The position numbers and the translations under genes were made by a program. Shown piece after piece: positions 32,650-44,639 of a DNA stretch of 64,000 nucleotides (position 1 is the stretch's first letter; each line of letters begins with the position of its first letter). The notes under the pieces are model-generated. The model had not been told where the DNA came from and did no database searches. It saw only the letters and a list, made by a program, of their open reading frames with translations. The DNA is from Acanthaster planci (taxonomy: Eukaryota; Echinodermata; Asteroidea; Valvatida; Acanthasteridae): assembly GCF_001949145.1 (NCBI RefSeq), contig NW_019091395.1, forward strand, positions 1,297,259 through 1,361,258, read 5' to 3'.

Positions 32650-33540
32650 CTGAGACCTGCCTCGCAGAGTCACATGAACACCTCCCTCAAGTGATCTGTC
32701 TCTTCCTCTACTGTTTTCCCGTATAGTATTTCATCATCCAAGTAGACCAGGAGGCATTCCCAATGAAGGCCAGCCACTACTCGCTCCATCAGCTGCTCGA
32801 AAGTGGCTGGGGCGTTAGAAAGGCCAAAGGGCATCACTTTCCATTGGTATAGGCCACCTCACGTGATGAATGCCGACTTTTGCTTCACCTCCTGATCCAG
32901 TGTCACCTGCCAATATCCGGAGGCAAGGTCAAGAGTGGAAAATCACCTCGCCCTGGATAAGACATCTAGCTTGTCATCGATTCTTGGCATCGGGTAAGCA
33001 ACCCTGATGGTCGCTGCGTTAAGACCTTAAGTTAACACAGAAACGCTTCGTGCCATCCTTCTTTGGCACTAGTATATCGTTTGAAGCCCATGGGCTATTG
33101 GACAGCTCAATTACCCCTCTGTCAAGTAATCTTTTCACTAGCCGAGAAACCTCTTCTTGAGTGCAGGCTGGCTGTCTATGTAGCCTCTGCCTGATCGGAT
33201 GGGCTCCGCCCGTATCTGTCTGATGCTAGACCAGATCTGTCCGGCCCAGGTCATCTTCTCCCTTAGAGAAGATGTCACCAAAGTCTGCCAATAGTTTCGC
33301 CACGACGCCATGGACGCGTGGCTCCAGGTTCTCTACACTGCGGTGCCAAAGGTCTTGGAGATGCGGAGGTACCTCTGCCTCCTGTTTCTCCTCTGGCGCC
33401 TTAAGAGGATGCGCTGTCTCTATCTCCTCTTTTTTTACGGGGGTGAGCATTCCCGCCGTAGTCCCACTACGAAGGCCACATTCTGCTCTGCCTGGGTTCA
33501 AAACCCTTACTACCATTGGTCCCTGACCAGTCCTCACTAG
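32650..33540 (-). pseudogene. Gypsy reverse transcriptase palm, broken
   Basis: The N-terminal linker (33226-33537) ends in DFGDIFSKGEDDLGRTDLV, the usual lead-in to RT. The palm follows in mixed frames: ELSNSPWAS, VPKKDGTKRFCVN, a TLDLASGYWQV-like segment and MPFGLSNAPATFEQ. The YLDD catalytic box is encoded at 32733-32744. At least one in-frame stop follows the VNLR segment, and several one-base shifts show it is not functional. Confidence 0.85.
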
Positions 33541-33779
33541 CGTTTAAGCTAGTATGAGCCCTCTAGAGGTAACTTCACCACCACCTTCCATGGGTTCTAT
33601 CACTCCAGTCTTCACTCCGTCAGAGTCTGCCTTAACATATGCAGGAATGATTGCCTCGTGCCCTAAAGGGATTCTGGTAGTCTGTTCTACAACTGCCCTG
33701 TAACAAAATTAGGATCCAAACTGGTCTGCCAATTTGATATGCTACCCATTCAGGGTGAGCTCCATGGTACAAAAATCCA

Positions 33780-34085
33780 AACTTCCTTGGAAAGGAAGCC
33801 AATTCCCAGAATTACAGGGACACCAATATCTGCTACTGTCGCGTGAACAGAAACTGTGGTTCAGCCAACCTGAACATCAATGCTCGTGGAACCTCACATG
33901 CTGGCCATTGGGGTTCCGTCTACCTGCCGAACTGTCAGGTCGCTCATCAGTAACATCAGCATGATTTCTAAGTCAGCCTACTACAAGATTCCAAGGCAGA
34001 AAAGCCTTGGAATCTTGTAGTAGGCTGACTTAGAAATCATGCTGTTCGTTGCACCCGTGTTAATTAAAAACTGAATGTCGGTTGA
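33780..34085 (-). pseudogene. Gypsy aspartic protease with altered active site
   Basis: The catalytic motif normally DTGA reads NTGA (codons at 34050-34061), inside FLINTGATNSMIS. Replacement of the catalytic Asp by Asn would abolish retropepsin activity. Downstream, VRQVDGTPMAS and VPVILGIGFL match the flap and the ILG-type second half. The two halves are separated by a perfect inverted repeat (33957-34044) that disrupts the frame. Confidence 0.8.
33957..34044. repeat. Perfect 41-bp inverted repeat with 6-base loop
   Basis: Arm 33957-33997 and arm 34004-34044 are exact reverse complements over 41 bases, separated by agaaaa. The right arm is ordinary protease-coding sequence; the left arm is its inverted copy. 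In an otherwise decayed element, identity over 41 bases implies a recent event or an assembly or cloning foldback. Confidence 0.95.
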
Positions 34086-34276
34086 CCGCACAGTGCCGTT
34101 TGTAAATAGCCCTTGCTGCCGCCATGTGGCCTCAAGTTCTGTGGGTTCATTTCCCTGCATAGTTTTCTGTCTCTTTACACTCTGTCCTTCTGTGGACCCT
34201 GCTGTTGAGTCGGTTTCCCTTCGGGTCCTAAGGTCAACTGCTCCCCATTTCCCTGGTTCCTGGCCCTCGGGGTTGG

Positions 34277-34318
34277 GCATTCACGGGCAAAGTGTCCCTT
34301 ATCCTCGCAATTGAAACA
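34277..34318 (-). other. Gag CCHC zinc knuckle
   Basis: The minus strand encodes CFNCEDKGHFAREC, an exact C-x2-C-x4-H-x4-C nucleocapsid knuckle. It sits between the gag capsid-like region and the protease, as expected for a gypsy gag. Confidence 0.9.
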
Positions 34319-34497
34319 AACATTGCTTTCGTTGGCCTCCTTGTCACAGGCTCACTTTTGGTTTGTGCAGGGCCTCCTCGCCTCGCACTCCTTGTGTGCC
34401 TTGCTTGGAGGAAGCTGATCCTGAAATTGTCTCATCTGTTTTTGTGGACTACTTGTTTTATTTGTTCTACAAACGGATCACCCTGAATTTCGCTTGC

Positions 34498-35472
34498 TCA
34501 ACAGTGCTTTGGTCCTCTCTGACTGGACCTCTGCGCATCCATGCACTCGAAATTCTCAGTGGCGAGAGCTGCCCTGATTGTCTCATCCAGGGTCTTGGGT
34601 CTCGCCCTGAAAATTCTTTCCCAAATAGTCTGGCTCTCTATTGCATCTGTAAAATGCCCTCGAGCCAGTCTATCCCTGCCTTCCTCCAAAAGTTCAGGGT
34701 AAGCTAGGACTATGAGCTCCCGTACAGCTTGTCAGTGATTCCTTAGGGACTTGTCTATGGATCCTGAGTTCCATCAGATAATTCTCTGCCATTTGGCCTG
34801 GGCCAAACTGCTCTCCAGTAATTTCAACAGCTCCACGTAAGTAGGAAATTTTCCCTCCCGGTGGCAACGGCCCAAAACTTTTGAGGCCGTGCCCTGCAAA
34901 CTTGCCGCTAAGAATGCAGCTGACTGGTCCTTGCTCCAGCTATTTGCCAACTGGCACGCCTCAAAGTGCTGCTGGTAGTCCCTCCAGGCAGTCTTCCCAT
35001 GATATTTAGTTGTCTGCTGTCGAAGTTTGAAACAAGCCTCAAACTCCTGCTTGTCATGTACCCGCTTGTCCTTCGTAAGAAGCCAAGGGGTCTCTAGCTT
35101 CCTTTTCTCACCCAACTCCACCCCAACAAATTTTGCGCCTCCATCCAATGCAAGAGTCCTCTGTACAGGACCTCCTTCTGGACTTCCCATGGACCTTGCT
35201 CCACAGAACTCGGGGAATTTATGACTTTACCTCATGGCCAGGATCTCTGTCCTTTATCCTGATGTTTGGTGTACTTCCTCACCCAAACTTCCAAGCTCCA
35301 CCTCAGGATCATCCTTATCTGCTAGCCGATAAGTCCCTGGGCAAGGTGTTGACCGCCTCCACCCCAGCTCAGTGGAGGGTTCTCCCTCACCACAGCCTTG
35401 TGGTGATGCAGCAGTTAAACACTGTAGGAAATATGCACATGGACCAGGACCTCTAATGGAATAGAATAACAT
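34498..35472 (-). pseudogene. Gypsy gag-like region
   Basis: The frame at 34774-35190 contains TAWRDYQQHFEACQLANSW, AAFLAASLQGTASKVL and ELLKLLESSL, resembling retrotransposon gag capsid domains. After a frame change, 34498-34689 continues with GHFTDAIESQ and a downstream helix-rich segment. The N-terminal portion may begin near 35472. There is no intact start-to-knuckle frame. Confidence 0.75.
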
Positions 35473-35704
35473 TCCACCATCAGCACTTAAGTAATTTTCT
35501 TCACTTTAACCATTTTGACCCATTGATGAAGATAGATGCTGGAAGGCACATACGCATTGTGGAATTCTGTTGGTTTCAATGTGAAGGAATGATTGGTGGC
35601 ATGCTTAGGCAGTAGGCACTGTGCTTCTTAGGGACAACAAACAGAAGTCCGTTATAATACACGTATGTCTTTAATAAAGAGGAAACAGATAAATTTGTTT
35701 CTTT

Positions 35705-36075
35705 AACATGTTGAATGTGACTAATTATTTTGGTAAATGGTAACCATCATCAGTTTCGTCATGATGTCTTCTTTCGTATGACACCAAGAAATCCAAATTG
35801 TAATCACATGACTGAGTAAAGTGGATTAATGGACCAAGTCAGAAATGGCTTTGTGCCAAATACATGTAGGTGTTGAGATGGCTTTTTGTCAGAGTTACAG
35901 GAATATTGTGCTAGAATCTCCAAAATGTCTGTTACCCATTTTAAAAGTGGTGAGAACAAGGGCAAAAGTTTGCATTGCAAGAAATGGGGGGGGCTAATGT
36001 TGAAGGACACTGGGGTTAGGCTGTACGGTTGCAAGAAGAACCCTCTAACTGTGGTTGTCTTTGAATTAAAGATTT
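35705..36075 (+). repeat. Duplicated block D1, copy 2
   Basis: This is the counterpart of 18985-19405, same orientation, with small indels. It lies about 1.4 kb upstream of F-box copy 2; the other copy lies about 3.5 kb upstream of F-box copy 1, with a gypsy fragment in between. Confidence 0.75.
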
Positions 36076-36599
36076 TAGTTGCTACATGTAGTACCTACAG
36101 GGTAGCCACAATTAATTTTTCTTAAGACACAATTTTTCTGCAGCTTTGTAGTTGTAAAAAAAAATACATCTTGAAAATAGCTTCTGACTCCTCAATAGAT
36201 GAACTCTCTTTGACACTCCTCTTCAGTAAACTACATGTACACTGAAAACTGCATTTTTGAAACACGTAAGATTATCCGAGCTTTCCTGGACAAATAAGGG
36301 CGCTGATGTTGCTGTAATGCCATCCAGGGAAAATACAGTTCCCCGCACAGATTTTTGTATTAAAATTGTGAACCAAAAATTTACTTACTGCAAAACATTT
36401 CTGAGAAAATCATTGGTGCTAACTTATTGCTACATGTACGTACATGCACATTGAGTGGCACTCCCCTTCAAGTTGCTCACAGCATCTGCACATTCCTGAG
36501 ACCATCATACATGTACATGTCTCAGCTCCCTTAAGGAGTATACAAGCCTGATGCTGCCATGCCAGGCACAATTGTCTAAAAACAATAATTTGTCTACTG

Positions 36600-36790
36600 T
36601 ACCCTCAAATTTAAAGGTTCACATGTACATGTACTACCGAATGGTGAGAGGCACAGAGAGGGGAGGAATGAAGTAACTTGTCCAAGGTCGCAAAATGTAA
36701 CCACCTGCCAGAATTTGAACCCCAGGGCCCAGACCCTACAATTGGGTAGCAATATACATGTACATGTATGTACAAATGTCCCCCCAATAG
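36600..36790 (-). mobile_element. tRNA-derived SINE-like unit
   Basis: On the minus strand the sequence reads gggtctgggccctgg, then gggttcaaattctgg (a B-box-like pol III promoter core), then ggtggttacattttgcgacc and a CT-rich tail. This layout fits a tRNA-related SINE. No A box or target duplication was confirmed. Confidence 0.45.
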
Positions 36791-36799
36791 CATCATAAC

Positions 36800-37424
36800 A
36801 GAACCAGAGGTGAATGTAAATTAACATTAACGGATGTAGTGAAACTACAAAAGCCCTGGAGTGCCATGAATTTTCAAAAAGTGAAGTATATTTTAAAAAG
36901 TCTGTTTTTTAGGAGAGATGTTTTTCTCCTTCGTTTGTTCAAGACGTTCATGGGCGGCTTTAATATGGCACATATAGCTGTGAACTGTTCTAGAAATGTT
37001 GGACCAGTTCTCACAGCAAAATGTACAAATTTAGTACCTCAAACATTCCAAGCCAGTGTGGAACAGCGATTTTGTAACTGTCTGCCAGGGTTACTCATGA
37101 TAAGCCTTCAGAAGGAAGGTTGGACAAAGTGAAGTAACACCTAATTGCATGTTGTAATTAGGGCCACAAACTGGCAGTGTGGATTAATGTCGCGTGTGGG
37201 TTTAATCTGCTTATCTAGATACATGTGTGACGCCATAGTGTCTTTACTCATATAGGAGGGAAAAAAAGACTTCTGGATACAGTCTGTTCCCTGCATCTGC
37301 TTTTGAATATGATAGAAAATACCTGCGATACAGATCTGAAAGGCTCAGTAACAAATACTGTATCTCAATAATTGTCACCTTTTTATTGATGTTTGCTGGC
37401 TTTTCTTCCTGTTTTCAAACGCAG
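36800..37424. other. Upstream region of F-box copy 2
   Basis: No domain is seen. The last bases are a polypyrimidine tract and acceptor (tgttttcaaacgcag) identical in layout to those before copies 1 and 3. Confidence 0.5.
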
Positions 37425-37435
37425 CCCCTCTCAAG

Positions 37436-39094
37436 ATGGAGTCTTCCTCATTTCAATGTTTACTGGAATTACCAACAGAACTGCACCATGGCATACTCAA
37501 GTATCTCTCAGCCCAAGATCTGTGCCACATGGCACTTTGTAATCGATGCTGGAGGGATATGGCCAATCAGGATGCCCTCTGGCGCCCTCTTTGCCGGCGT
37601 AGGAGATGGGAACACTTTGGTACCACGGAAGATCTTTGCAATGAAGTGCCGATTTCTCTGCAGGGGGGCAACACCAGTACCGGTATTGCCTTCCCGACTG
37701 AAGCAGTTGTAGCTGGTTCCGACTGGCCTACGCTAGCCCAAACCTGTAAATGGAAGGAAGTGTACATGAGAGGCAGCATCTCGAGGCCAACTGGATCAAC
37801 AACCGTTGCCACACTGTCTCCTTCGAGTTCGGAGCAGCCGGCTGTCAAGGATATTATTACAACATTCCAGAGTCTGAGAGGTCGGATCCAAATAAAACGG
37901 CTGACCTAGTTGTGAACAGTCTGAATGGTGAAGGAGACTGTCTTGCTGCAAGTCTCTCAAATGGCTCCCTGAAGATGTGGGACATGTCATCAGGAGAATG
38001 TCAGCACACCATCAGAGTGAATGCCAGCAACAGTGCCACTTCCTTGAAGGTGAAGAGTGGCATTGTAGTGGTTGGATGCAAGGATGGCTGGATCCGTACC
38101 TTCTCTAGTGAGACCGGAGAGCAGCTGCGAGCTCTTGGGAAGCATCAACAGGAGGTTACTCATGTCTTCTTTGACGGGGAAATCATCATTAGCACGGCCC
38201 ATCCGGAAGATGAACGTCATGTTGATAAAGAGAGTGATGAAGACAGCAGTGAATATGAGAGAGGTGATGTAGAGGAAGAAGAGCAACCACAGGACAATGC
38301 TGAGGTAAAGCAGGCAATGGAGAATGATATTCTTGTCTTTAGGTCAGGGGATGCCTCCAGTTTCCTCCTATGTTATGGCTCAGGAATTTTCCCCCTTGTT
38401 TACGTAGACTATCGTGACAAGATAGTGGCTGCTGCTTTCAAAGGCAGTATACTTTGCCTATGGGATGCCCAAAGTGGCATACGTCTGCATACAATCCACA
38501 CTGGCATGAACTTTTTGGTGTCGTGCCATCTTGATGACGGTGTTGTCATCGGTACCAATCATAAGACAGACCCTGTACTGAAAGTATGGAGCCTGTCATC
38601 GGGACAGCTCATGGAGGCCTTTGCCTTTCCAAATGTTAAACTTTTTGATAACAAAGACACCCTCCAAATCAGTTCTCGGGTGTTGTATCACTTCGACTGG
38701 GGTAATCCGTTTCTTGTAGCTCGGTCAAAATTTGGGGAGCTGGGCATGTTTGGCCTGGTGGGGAGTTTTTGCGATACAACAGACATCAGAGTGGAACACC
38801 ATCTAGACTTTTTATGTGTGATTGTGTCCTGTCTCTATGGCAACAGAATCATTGCAGGAGATTACTGTGACGCAAGGCTGTTCTTGCTCACAGTCAGTGC
38901 CACAGGTGGCTTCAAAGCTTGTCAGGGAGGTGAGACCCTTGATGTATGACTCCTTCACTGAAATGGATGATATAAGATTCCACAAGGCTTGGATGAGTGC
39001 CACCAAACTGGTGTTTGTCTCTTACTTTGTGGAGAAGGATGAACTCGAGAAGGAAATCCAAGTACCCAAGATTGTTGTTCACCATTACTGGTGA
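37436..39094 (+). pseudogene. F-box/WD40-repeat protein, copy 2, two frameshifts
   Basis: The frame opens as in copies 1 and 3 (MESSS, F-box LELPTELHHGILKYLS, DALWRPLCRRRR) after the same splice acceptor. Near 37772 one base is missing relative to the paralogues (agaggcagc against agagcgcagc), shifting the frame. The WD part then runs open in the next frame (37750-38949) with LKMWDM, ILCLWDAQSGIRLHTI and VLKVWSLSSGQL. Near 38915 one extra base (ttcaaagc against ttcaagc) restores the first frame, which ends with the conserved HHYW at 39094. The acidic loop is shorter and less acidic than in copy 1. The rest of the frame is well preserved, so this is either a young pseudogene or two sequencing errors. 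Confidence 0.85.
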
Positions 39095-40860
39095 TAGGAA
39101 AGTGCAGTGGTACATGTATACACCTTGTACTTCTTCTGTTGTATTTCAGCAAATGTGACAAAGGCTCAAATCCTACCCTCGCTGACTTTTGGAGTGCACA
39201 TCTTACCCTTGCTGACTCCTGTGGAGTGGCTAATCCTACTGTGGTGTTTGCTAATTGTTAAGTGCTGTAGTCACTTGAGGGCGCTATTCATGTTGTCCAT
39301 GAATCGCTCGGTACGTTGCTGTGTAGTAATCCTGGTGTTTGGGACATGCTATGGGGCACGAGAGATAGTGCCAGGTTTAATATTGCATTCATTTATAAAA
39401 TGTTAATTGTCTGGATTATGTGAGTTATAGATAAATGCAAATGGGTAGATATTTAATAGTCCAGATCGATTAAGTTGCAATCAGTTAAGCTCCGGTGCCC
39501 ATGAATATACGTGTAAATTGGTCGTTCGCGCCACAACCTTGGATCTTTTCCAAAACTTCTAGACAACTTTGTAGTCGTCAGGTTCAGGGCCTGGAATGGT
39601 CCTGTGGATTTGCTGAATTGTACCAGCAGGGTTGGAGGCCCTAGGCTAGGGGCAGATTGGCTACATTCATGAGCGAAGTGGAGATCTCCAATAAACCAAA
39701 ATTTGGGAGTACACAGGAACCCGAAAATTTGGCCTCACCGCCTCACTTTCTCTCGTCACCGGTAATTACACTACATACGTCAAATGTAGTTAAGAGATAT
39801 TTTGAGTACATGTATATTCATTGACAATAACTGAGATACATTCATTGTATTTGGATTTTGATTTCTACATTTAAATGCGATTAGTTGTGCACTTTGTGGG
39901 GAAAATATCAATGCAGTAGATTAAAGAAGCCTCTTATAAATATTGTGGAAATATCGTGAAAAAAATTCTCATCTGTATTTTGTTTAGGCCTACATGAAAG
40001 TTGTTTAGGTAGTGACACCGCTTCTGGAGGTCAACTGATACTCCATCCGTTTGACGTATTTTGTCGATGGTTAGCTATTTTGTTGACAATGGGGACGTCG
40101 TCTGTTAGGAATAAAGGGGAAACAATATGTAAAATGTGTGGTAAAGCGAAAACGACATCAGCTATAGAGGTAACTCACCGATGCACATTGCCACGCAACT
40201 TTCCACTCGCCTGCCTGGAAACTCACCTGCCTACCTTGGAAACCGAAGAGCCTGTTGCCAAAATCAAACCAATAGACTTTAGTATGTACATAAATGTCAG
40301 AAGGAAAAATCAATGAAAAACTGTCATCACTTAAACTGTTGTCCTCATATGAAACTTTTTTGCAAAAAGTTCATTTGAGGGCTTGTACAAACAAACACTG
40401 GAAGCGCACAGTATATGGAATACAACAATAACACGCAAAGCATTAATTGCTAAAAAATATCCGAATATGTACCAGCATGGCTGTATCACAACATGAGGGG
40501 TAACATGCCAGGTGTACTGCACTCTACAAAAGCGGGACGAGAGGCAGTTGACAATGGTCATGACGAACGATCTGATCTGAATTCAGTCTCCAAATGTGCA
40601 CAAATAATCAGGCCTGCCATATCAAATGTAATAAAGAGAGAGCTACAAGGACGCCTTGTGTTCAAAAGGCTTCATAAGCAGCCATTTTCAAGTTTAACGT
40701 GCGCCTGAATACCGGAATAGGAACTGACTAGGTTGTGTTTGGTCCTTACATGACTGCTACCATTGGAAAGGCTTAGTTCTTGTAGTTTATTTGACGGTTT
40801 GATGTAAGTGGAGACAACGCATACCCTAAGTTTAAGAGGGGAATAATTGCCTGTATTAAA
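39095..40860. other. No supported gene
   Basis: A short Cys-containing frame (40080-40316) is followed by a plausible donor (gag|gtaact near 40170), but no family is recognised. Otherwise nothing is seen. Confidence 0.4.
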
Positions 40861-41340
40861 TTTCAGTTTAGTTCAGTTCGTATTTGTTGTCCAAATATGT
40901 AAGCATAGAAGAAAATTTGCTTTGTTCGCTTTTACATTTCTTACATTTTGTTACAAAACTGCACAGGTATTTGAAAAAAAAAATTTAAAAATGAAGCAAA
41001 ATACATAAATATCATTCATTAAGGAATTAATATGATCATTAAAATTCTTCATAAAGAACGCCAGGAATATGGGCAATTTGTGAGCCGGGGGAAATATTGT
41101 AAGGGAAACTTTAGAGGTAAGAGTTACAGGTGCGCATTGAGGTGGGAACAAAGGACTTTAGGCATGTTAGGAATCGTGAGGTTGGGGAGGGCAATGACCT
41201 GAGTCGTTTTCCTGATTGCGTGAATTGGTAACAGTCGGAGAGTGGCTGAGAATCGTTACATAGGATTTCCTTTATTTTCTCCAATAGTTTGGTCTTGCAT
41301 GCTTCATTTAGTTGTTTGTGTTCACCGATCATTTTGCTGG
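40860..41340 (-). mobile_element. LINE 3-prime end fragment (weak)
   Basis: On the minus strand 41111-41332 ends in a TSRFLTCLKSFVPTSMRTCNSYL-like tail (shown here in parts: TSRFL, KSFVPTSMR), resembling the C-terminus of CR1/L2-type ORF2. A ttcagttcgtatttg segment at 40868 could be the 3-prime UTR end. No RT motifs are nearby. Confidence 0.4.
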
Positions 41341-42075
41341 CTTGTTTTGCAATTCTTTCAAGTTTCTCTTTGTTTAAAAATTATGAAATTAATTTAAAAA
41401 TTATACCTCTAAAACTGGTGACCCTGAAGTTTGCAATATTTTCGGCTTATTTCGTTGGAAAATAAAAAGAAATAACCGTGTAAGTAAGAAAAGAAATTTC
41501 TTAGCTCATAATGACTACATTTACTAATGATTGATAACTCGTTCGCGACACATTTGCGAAGAAGTAATCGCCGATAGTTTGTTTTCAGAGCTGTTAAACA
41601 TTAGAATGCAATTGTAACTGCACGGCCCACAACTACATGTATATATTTATAGTTATGTTTGATTGTCATTCTTTGATTTTTGGCATTTCTTGTTTGTTAC
41701 TTCTGTTATCAGAAAAGCACATTGAACGATTAGCCGAAATGCATTTTTAAATATATTTTCCAGCTTTTTTGCTACGTGAAAATCAGATTTCATTTTTTTT
41801 TCTGACAGACTGATTGTTCAGAAATGGACATTATGCTTTGTACTTTTTGTCAGCAACTAAGCTGATTGACATCTTCGGCAAAAACGTTGTTCTAACTCAG
41901 CAGCCAAGCAGGTTACATTGATGGTTTGTCAGATACATAGTTAGAATATGCCCACTGGCGCAACGGGATGAACAAACGACAGAAGCACCCGATGGAAAAA
42001 AATATACCGGCAACACTGCGCGCGAAGGCAATTTGAAAACTTCTCACAGTGCTGCTCCTTTGTGCCTGTCTGTCA

Positions 42076-42290
42076 ATGGCGTAAAATTGTATCTGAAATT
42101 GGTGTGATGGGGGTGGGAAAAGGTTGGGGGATGGCTTGCCCGGCCATAAAAATTTGAAAAGTGGGGGGGGATATGACTCTATAATAGCGGTCGGTGTCCG
42201 TGATAATTCATGGATGTACATCTGTAATGTGTATTCATAATGGCATAAGAATGACTTTAAAAGTTGCTTTCCATTTTTGAAGTGATACTG
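42076..42290 (+). repeat. Dispersed repeat R2, copy 1
   Basis: This shares tggcgtaaa..ttgtatctg, ggcttgcccggccat, aatttgaaaag and a G-rich run with 59116-59282. It is probably an old non-autonomous element. Confidence 0.55.
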
Positions 42291-42299
42291 AATACCTTT

Positions 42300-44070
42300 T
42301 AGTCATTCGACATCGCAGAAATTCACAAAAAAAGTGGGGAGGAGTTGAGATGATTCACTAGCCCGTGGGGGTGGGGTCGAGGAATGCATGTATATCCCCA
42401 CTGCCAAGGTTTTACGCCCGTACTGTGTGTCGTCGACTGAAGTATGGCGTTGGCGGAGCACGGTCCATAATTTTATGGGTAATGGAATGGAGGTAACGCA
42501 TAGCAGGAAGGCAGATGGCCACTTTGACATCACGGTGATAACATGTTCAATCCAATCTCTCGGAGAGTAGAGAAGTGGAAAAACACTTTTGTAGAAAAGT
42601 GTTCAATCAGCTTTTCTGGTCGTAAAAAAGCATGCTGTCTTTTTTGAACCGTCATTTAAGGGTAAAAAATTAATCTGACTTCTGTGCTGCAGAAATATAT
42701 TAGCATAATTTTTTAAAATGAGATTTCAATAATGTTTAAACTGTTTTGTGACAGTAGACAGGCAGACGTTCACTTTTGGACCTCCATATTGCCGTCACAA
42801 AGCGTAGACCGTATGTAAATTGTTAGCGTGCTTTCATTGTTCGTAGCAATTATTCGAATTAGATGGCATTGGTAATCACCAGTTTGGATATAAACGACAG
42901 TAGTGAGAGTATAGTTATGTTTCGTTATTACGCACACCCGATGCATCATTTGTGTTTCGATACTAAGAAGCAAAAATGGATACTGTTTGGTTAGATTGCG
43001 ACACGTGACCTTTAAAAAAACAAACCTCATGGACACTGTATTTGAATTTGCATTTTGAGAAAGAAGTGTTAAGTTGCCGTGGTGGCACGTCGAGAGATTT
43101 TCTGTATTGTGGCTAGGTACAAAGCAGTAGGAGAACTCGGTGTGGAGAGAAATCACTGAAGACATATTGTTCCATCAAATTTGTTATGATCCAAAAACTC
43201 CAAACTATTTATGAATATTAATTGTTCCAACGCTTTAATTTTCTCTGATGCAACAAAGAAGTCAAACGAGATACATTGTAACACTGATATAAGGAACAAC
43301 TAACAAGAATGATTTCATGCGAATGTTGCACTAAGAAAATAGTAAGGAAATGTTGATTGGAAAAAGTTGACAATGATAAGTAATATCTTATATAAACAAG
43401 GTGTTCTTACAGGCGAGAACTTCGCAAGGCACCCTAGTGAATTATGAAGAACGCTTGTCTCCACAGATGGCGAAAAACAGTTCAGTCCATGACGGTGCAA
43501 AATTGAGCCGCAATGGGGACGAAGACCGCGTCCAAAAAGAGTGACCTTCCTCCAGACGAAACGGAGAGGGCGTGATGACCGTCGCAAATACGGGACTTGT
43601 GCTCCCACAAAGTGGAACTGAATTTAGTTCCCAAACTGTGTTTCCAGGATTAAAATTCTGCTCGACATTTCACTTGGTCTGGACGAACTTACAAGTGCCG
43701 CTCCAAAGACGACTCGCCACCACATGTTAAAATGGTGCAGAAGTTAACAAGTCAAAGACTTCTCACAGCCCGCCCTCTTGCAGGGTGTGTCTCTCTCTCT
43801 GTCTCCCCCGTTTTTATAGTCTACAGTTCTCCTAGAAACTTCTTCTCATGACGTAAGTTCCTTAAAATAAATTTTTTAGCATTGTTTAATCTTACGAGAA
43901 ACCTCCGAAAAATACACTACATACCTAGAAATATTGTCAGCCTACAATACATGAAATTTTCTGGACGTACCATGAAAATATTCATGACTACTCATTCACC
44001 GTGGCTGGCCTGGGGTCAAATGTGGGTCTCACACACGATCGTGGGCGGTACCATTACGTTAATCTGCCAC
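42300..44070. other. No recognisable gene
   Basis: Short ORFs only. A CT-rich tract (gtctctctctctgtctcccccg) lies at 43787-43810. Confidence 0.5.
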
Positions 44071-44075
44071 ACGTG

Positions 44076-44372
44076 CAGGCGTGGCATACATAGTGTGGAC
44101 CTCTGCATAAAAGAAGTCCACATAAGGTAGGGTGCGATGGCGTAGTGTGGACTCGCACACGTCCACACAATGTTTCCCCCTCTCTGAAAAACAGTTTCAG
44201 AGGCATTTTGGGGTCGGGGTTATCTGTGGCAAAATGAAGAGGAACAGTCCAGGGAATCATCATTATCCTGGTTGGAGAAAAAGGAGCATTGTTCTCAAGT
44301 TTCCTTAACCACAGGAGAACAAAGGAAAGTCCACACTCTGTATGTAAAATAGGTATACATGTGTGTGCAAAC
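44076..44372 (+). repeat. Dispersed repeat R3, copy 1
   Basis: This is closely similar to 50345-50663: caggcgtggcatacatagtg, then gacctctgca, aagaagtccacata, a gtgtggac..gtccacac hairpin, tttccccctct and gaacaaaggaa-like segments. It is non-coding. Confidence 0.8.
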
Positions 44373-44639
44373 AAATTCGAATTTTTGAAAGTGTGGTGTT
44401 GAGGCAATGAACTCACATTTTAACTATTTGTCCGTTCTAATTATCTCTTTGAAATGTCTTACAAATGGGGAAGAATACTTTTCACATATAAATGTGTTTA
44501 CTGTAATTAAACAATTGATTATTTGAGAATGTGACTTTATTGTTCTATTTTTATCAACGACGAAACGTGTGATCTGCCAGCACAAAAAGGCGCTGTCTGA
44601 AGCATTTCATCATTGAGCATGCGCAGAACTGAATTTCCG

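Larger units (their letters stand above)
30310..35480 (-). mobile_element. Decayed Ty3/gypsy LTR retrotransposon
   Basis: Reading the minus strand from high to low coordinates gives gag, a zinc knuckle, an aspartic protease, reverse transcriptase, RNase H, integrase (HHCC then DDE core) and a C-terminal basic domain. RT before integrase defines the Ty3/gypsy order. Stops and frameshifts occur in gag, RT and integrase, so it cannot be autonomous. LTRs, primer-binding site and polypurine tract were not located by eye. Its orientation is opposite to the flanking F-box genes, which it separates. The components are listed separately. Confidence 0.9.

Noticed and set aside
40080-40316. 78-codon frame with CKMCGK motif
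   Set aside because: A single CxxC and a possible donor are not enough; no second zinc-binding pair and no homologous exon recognised.
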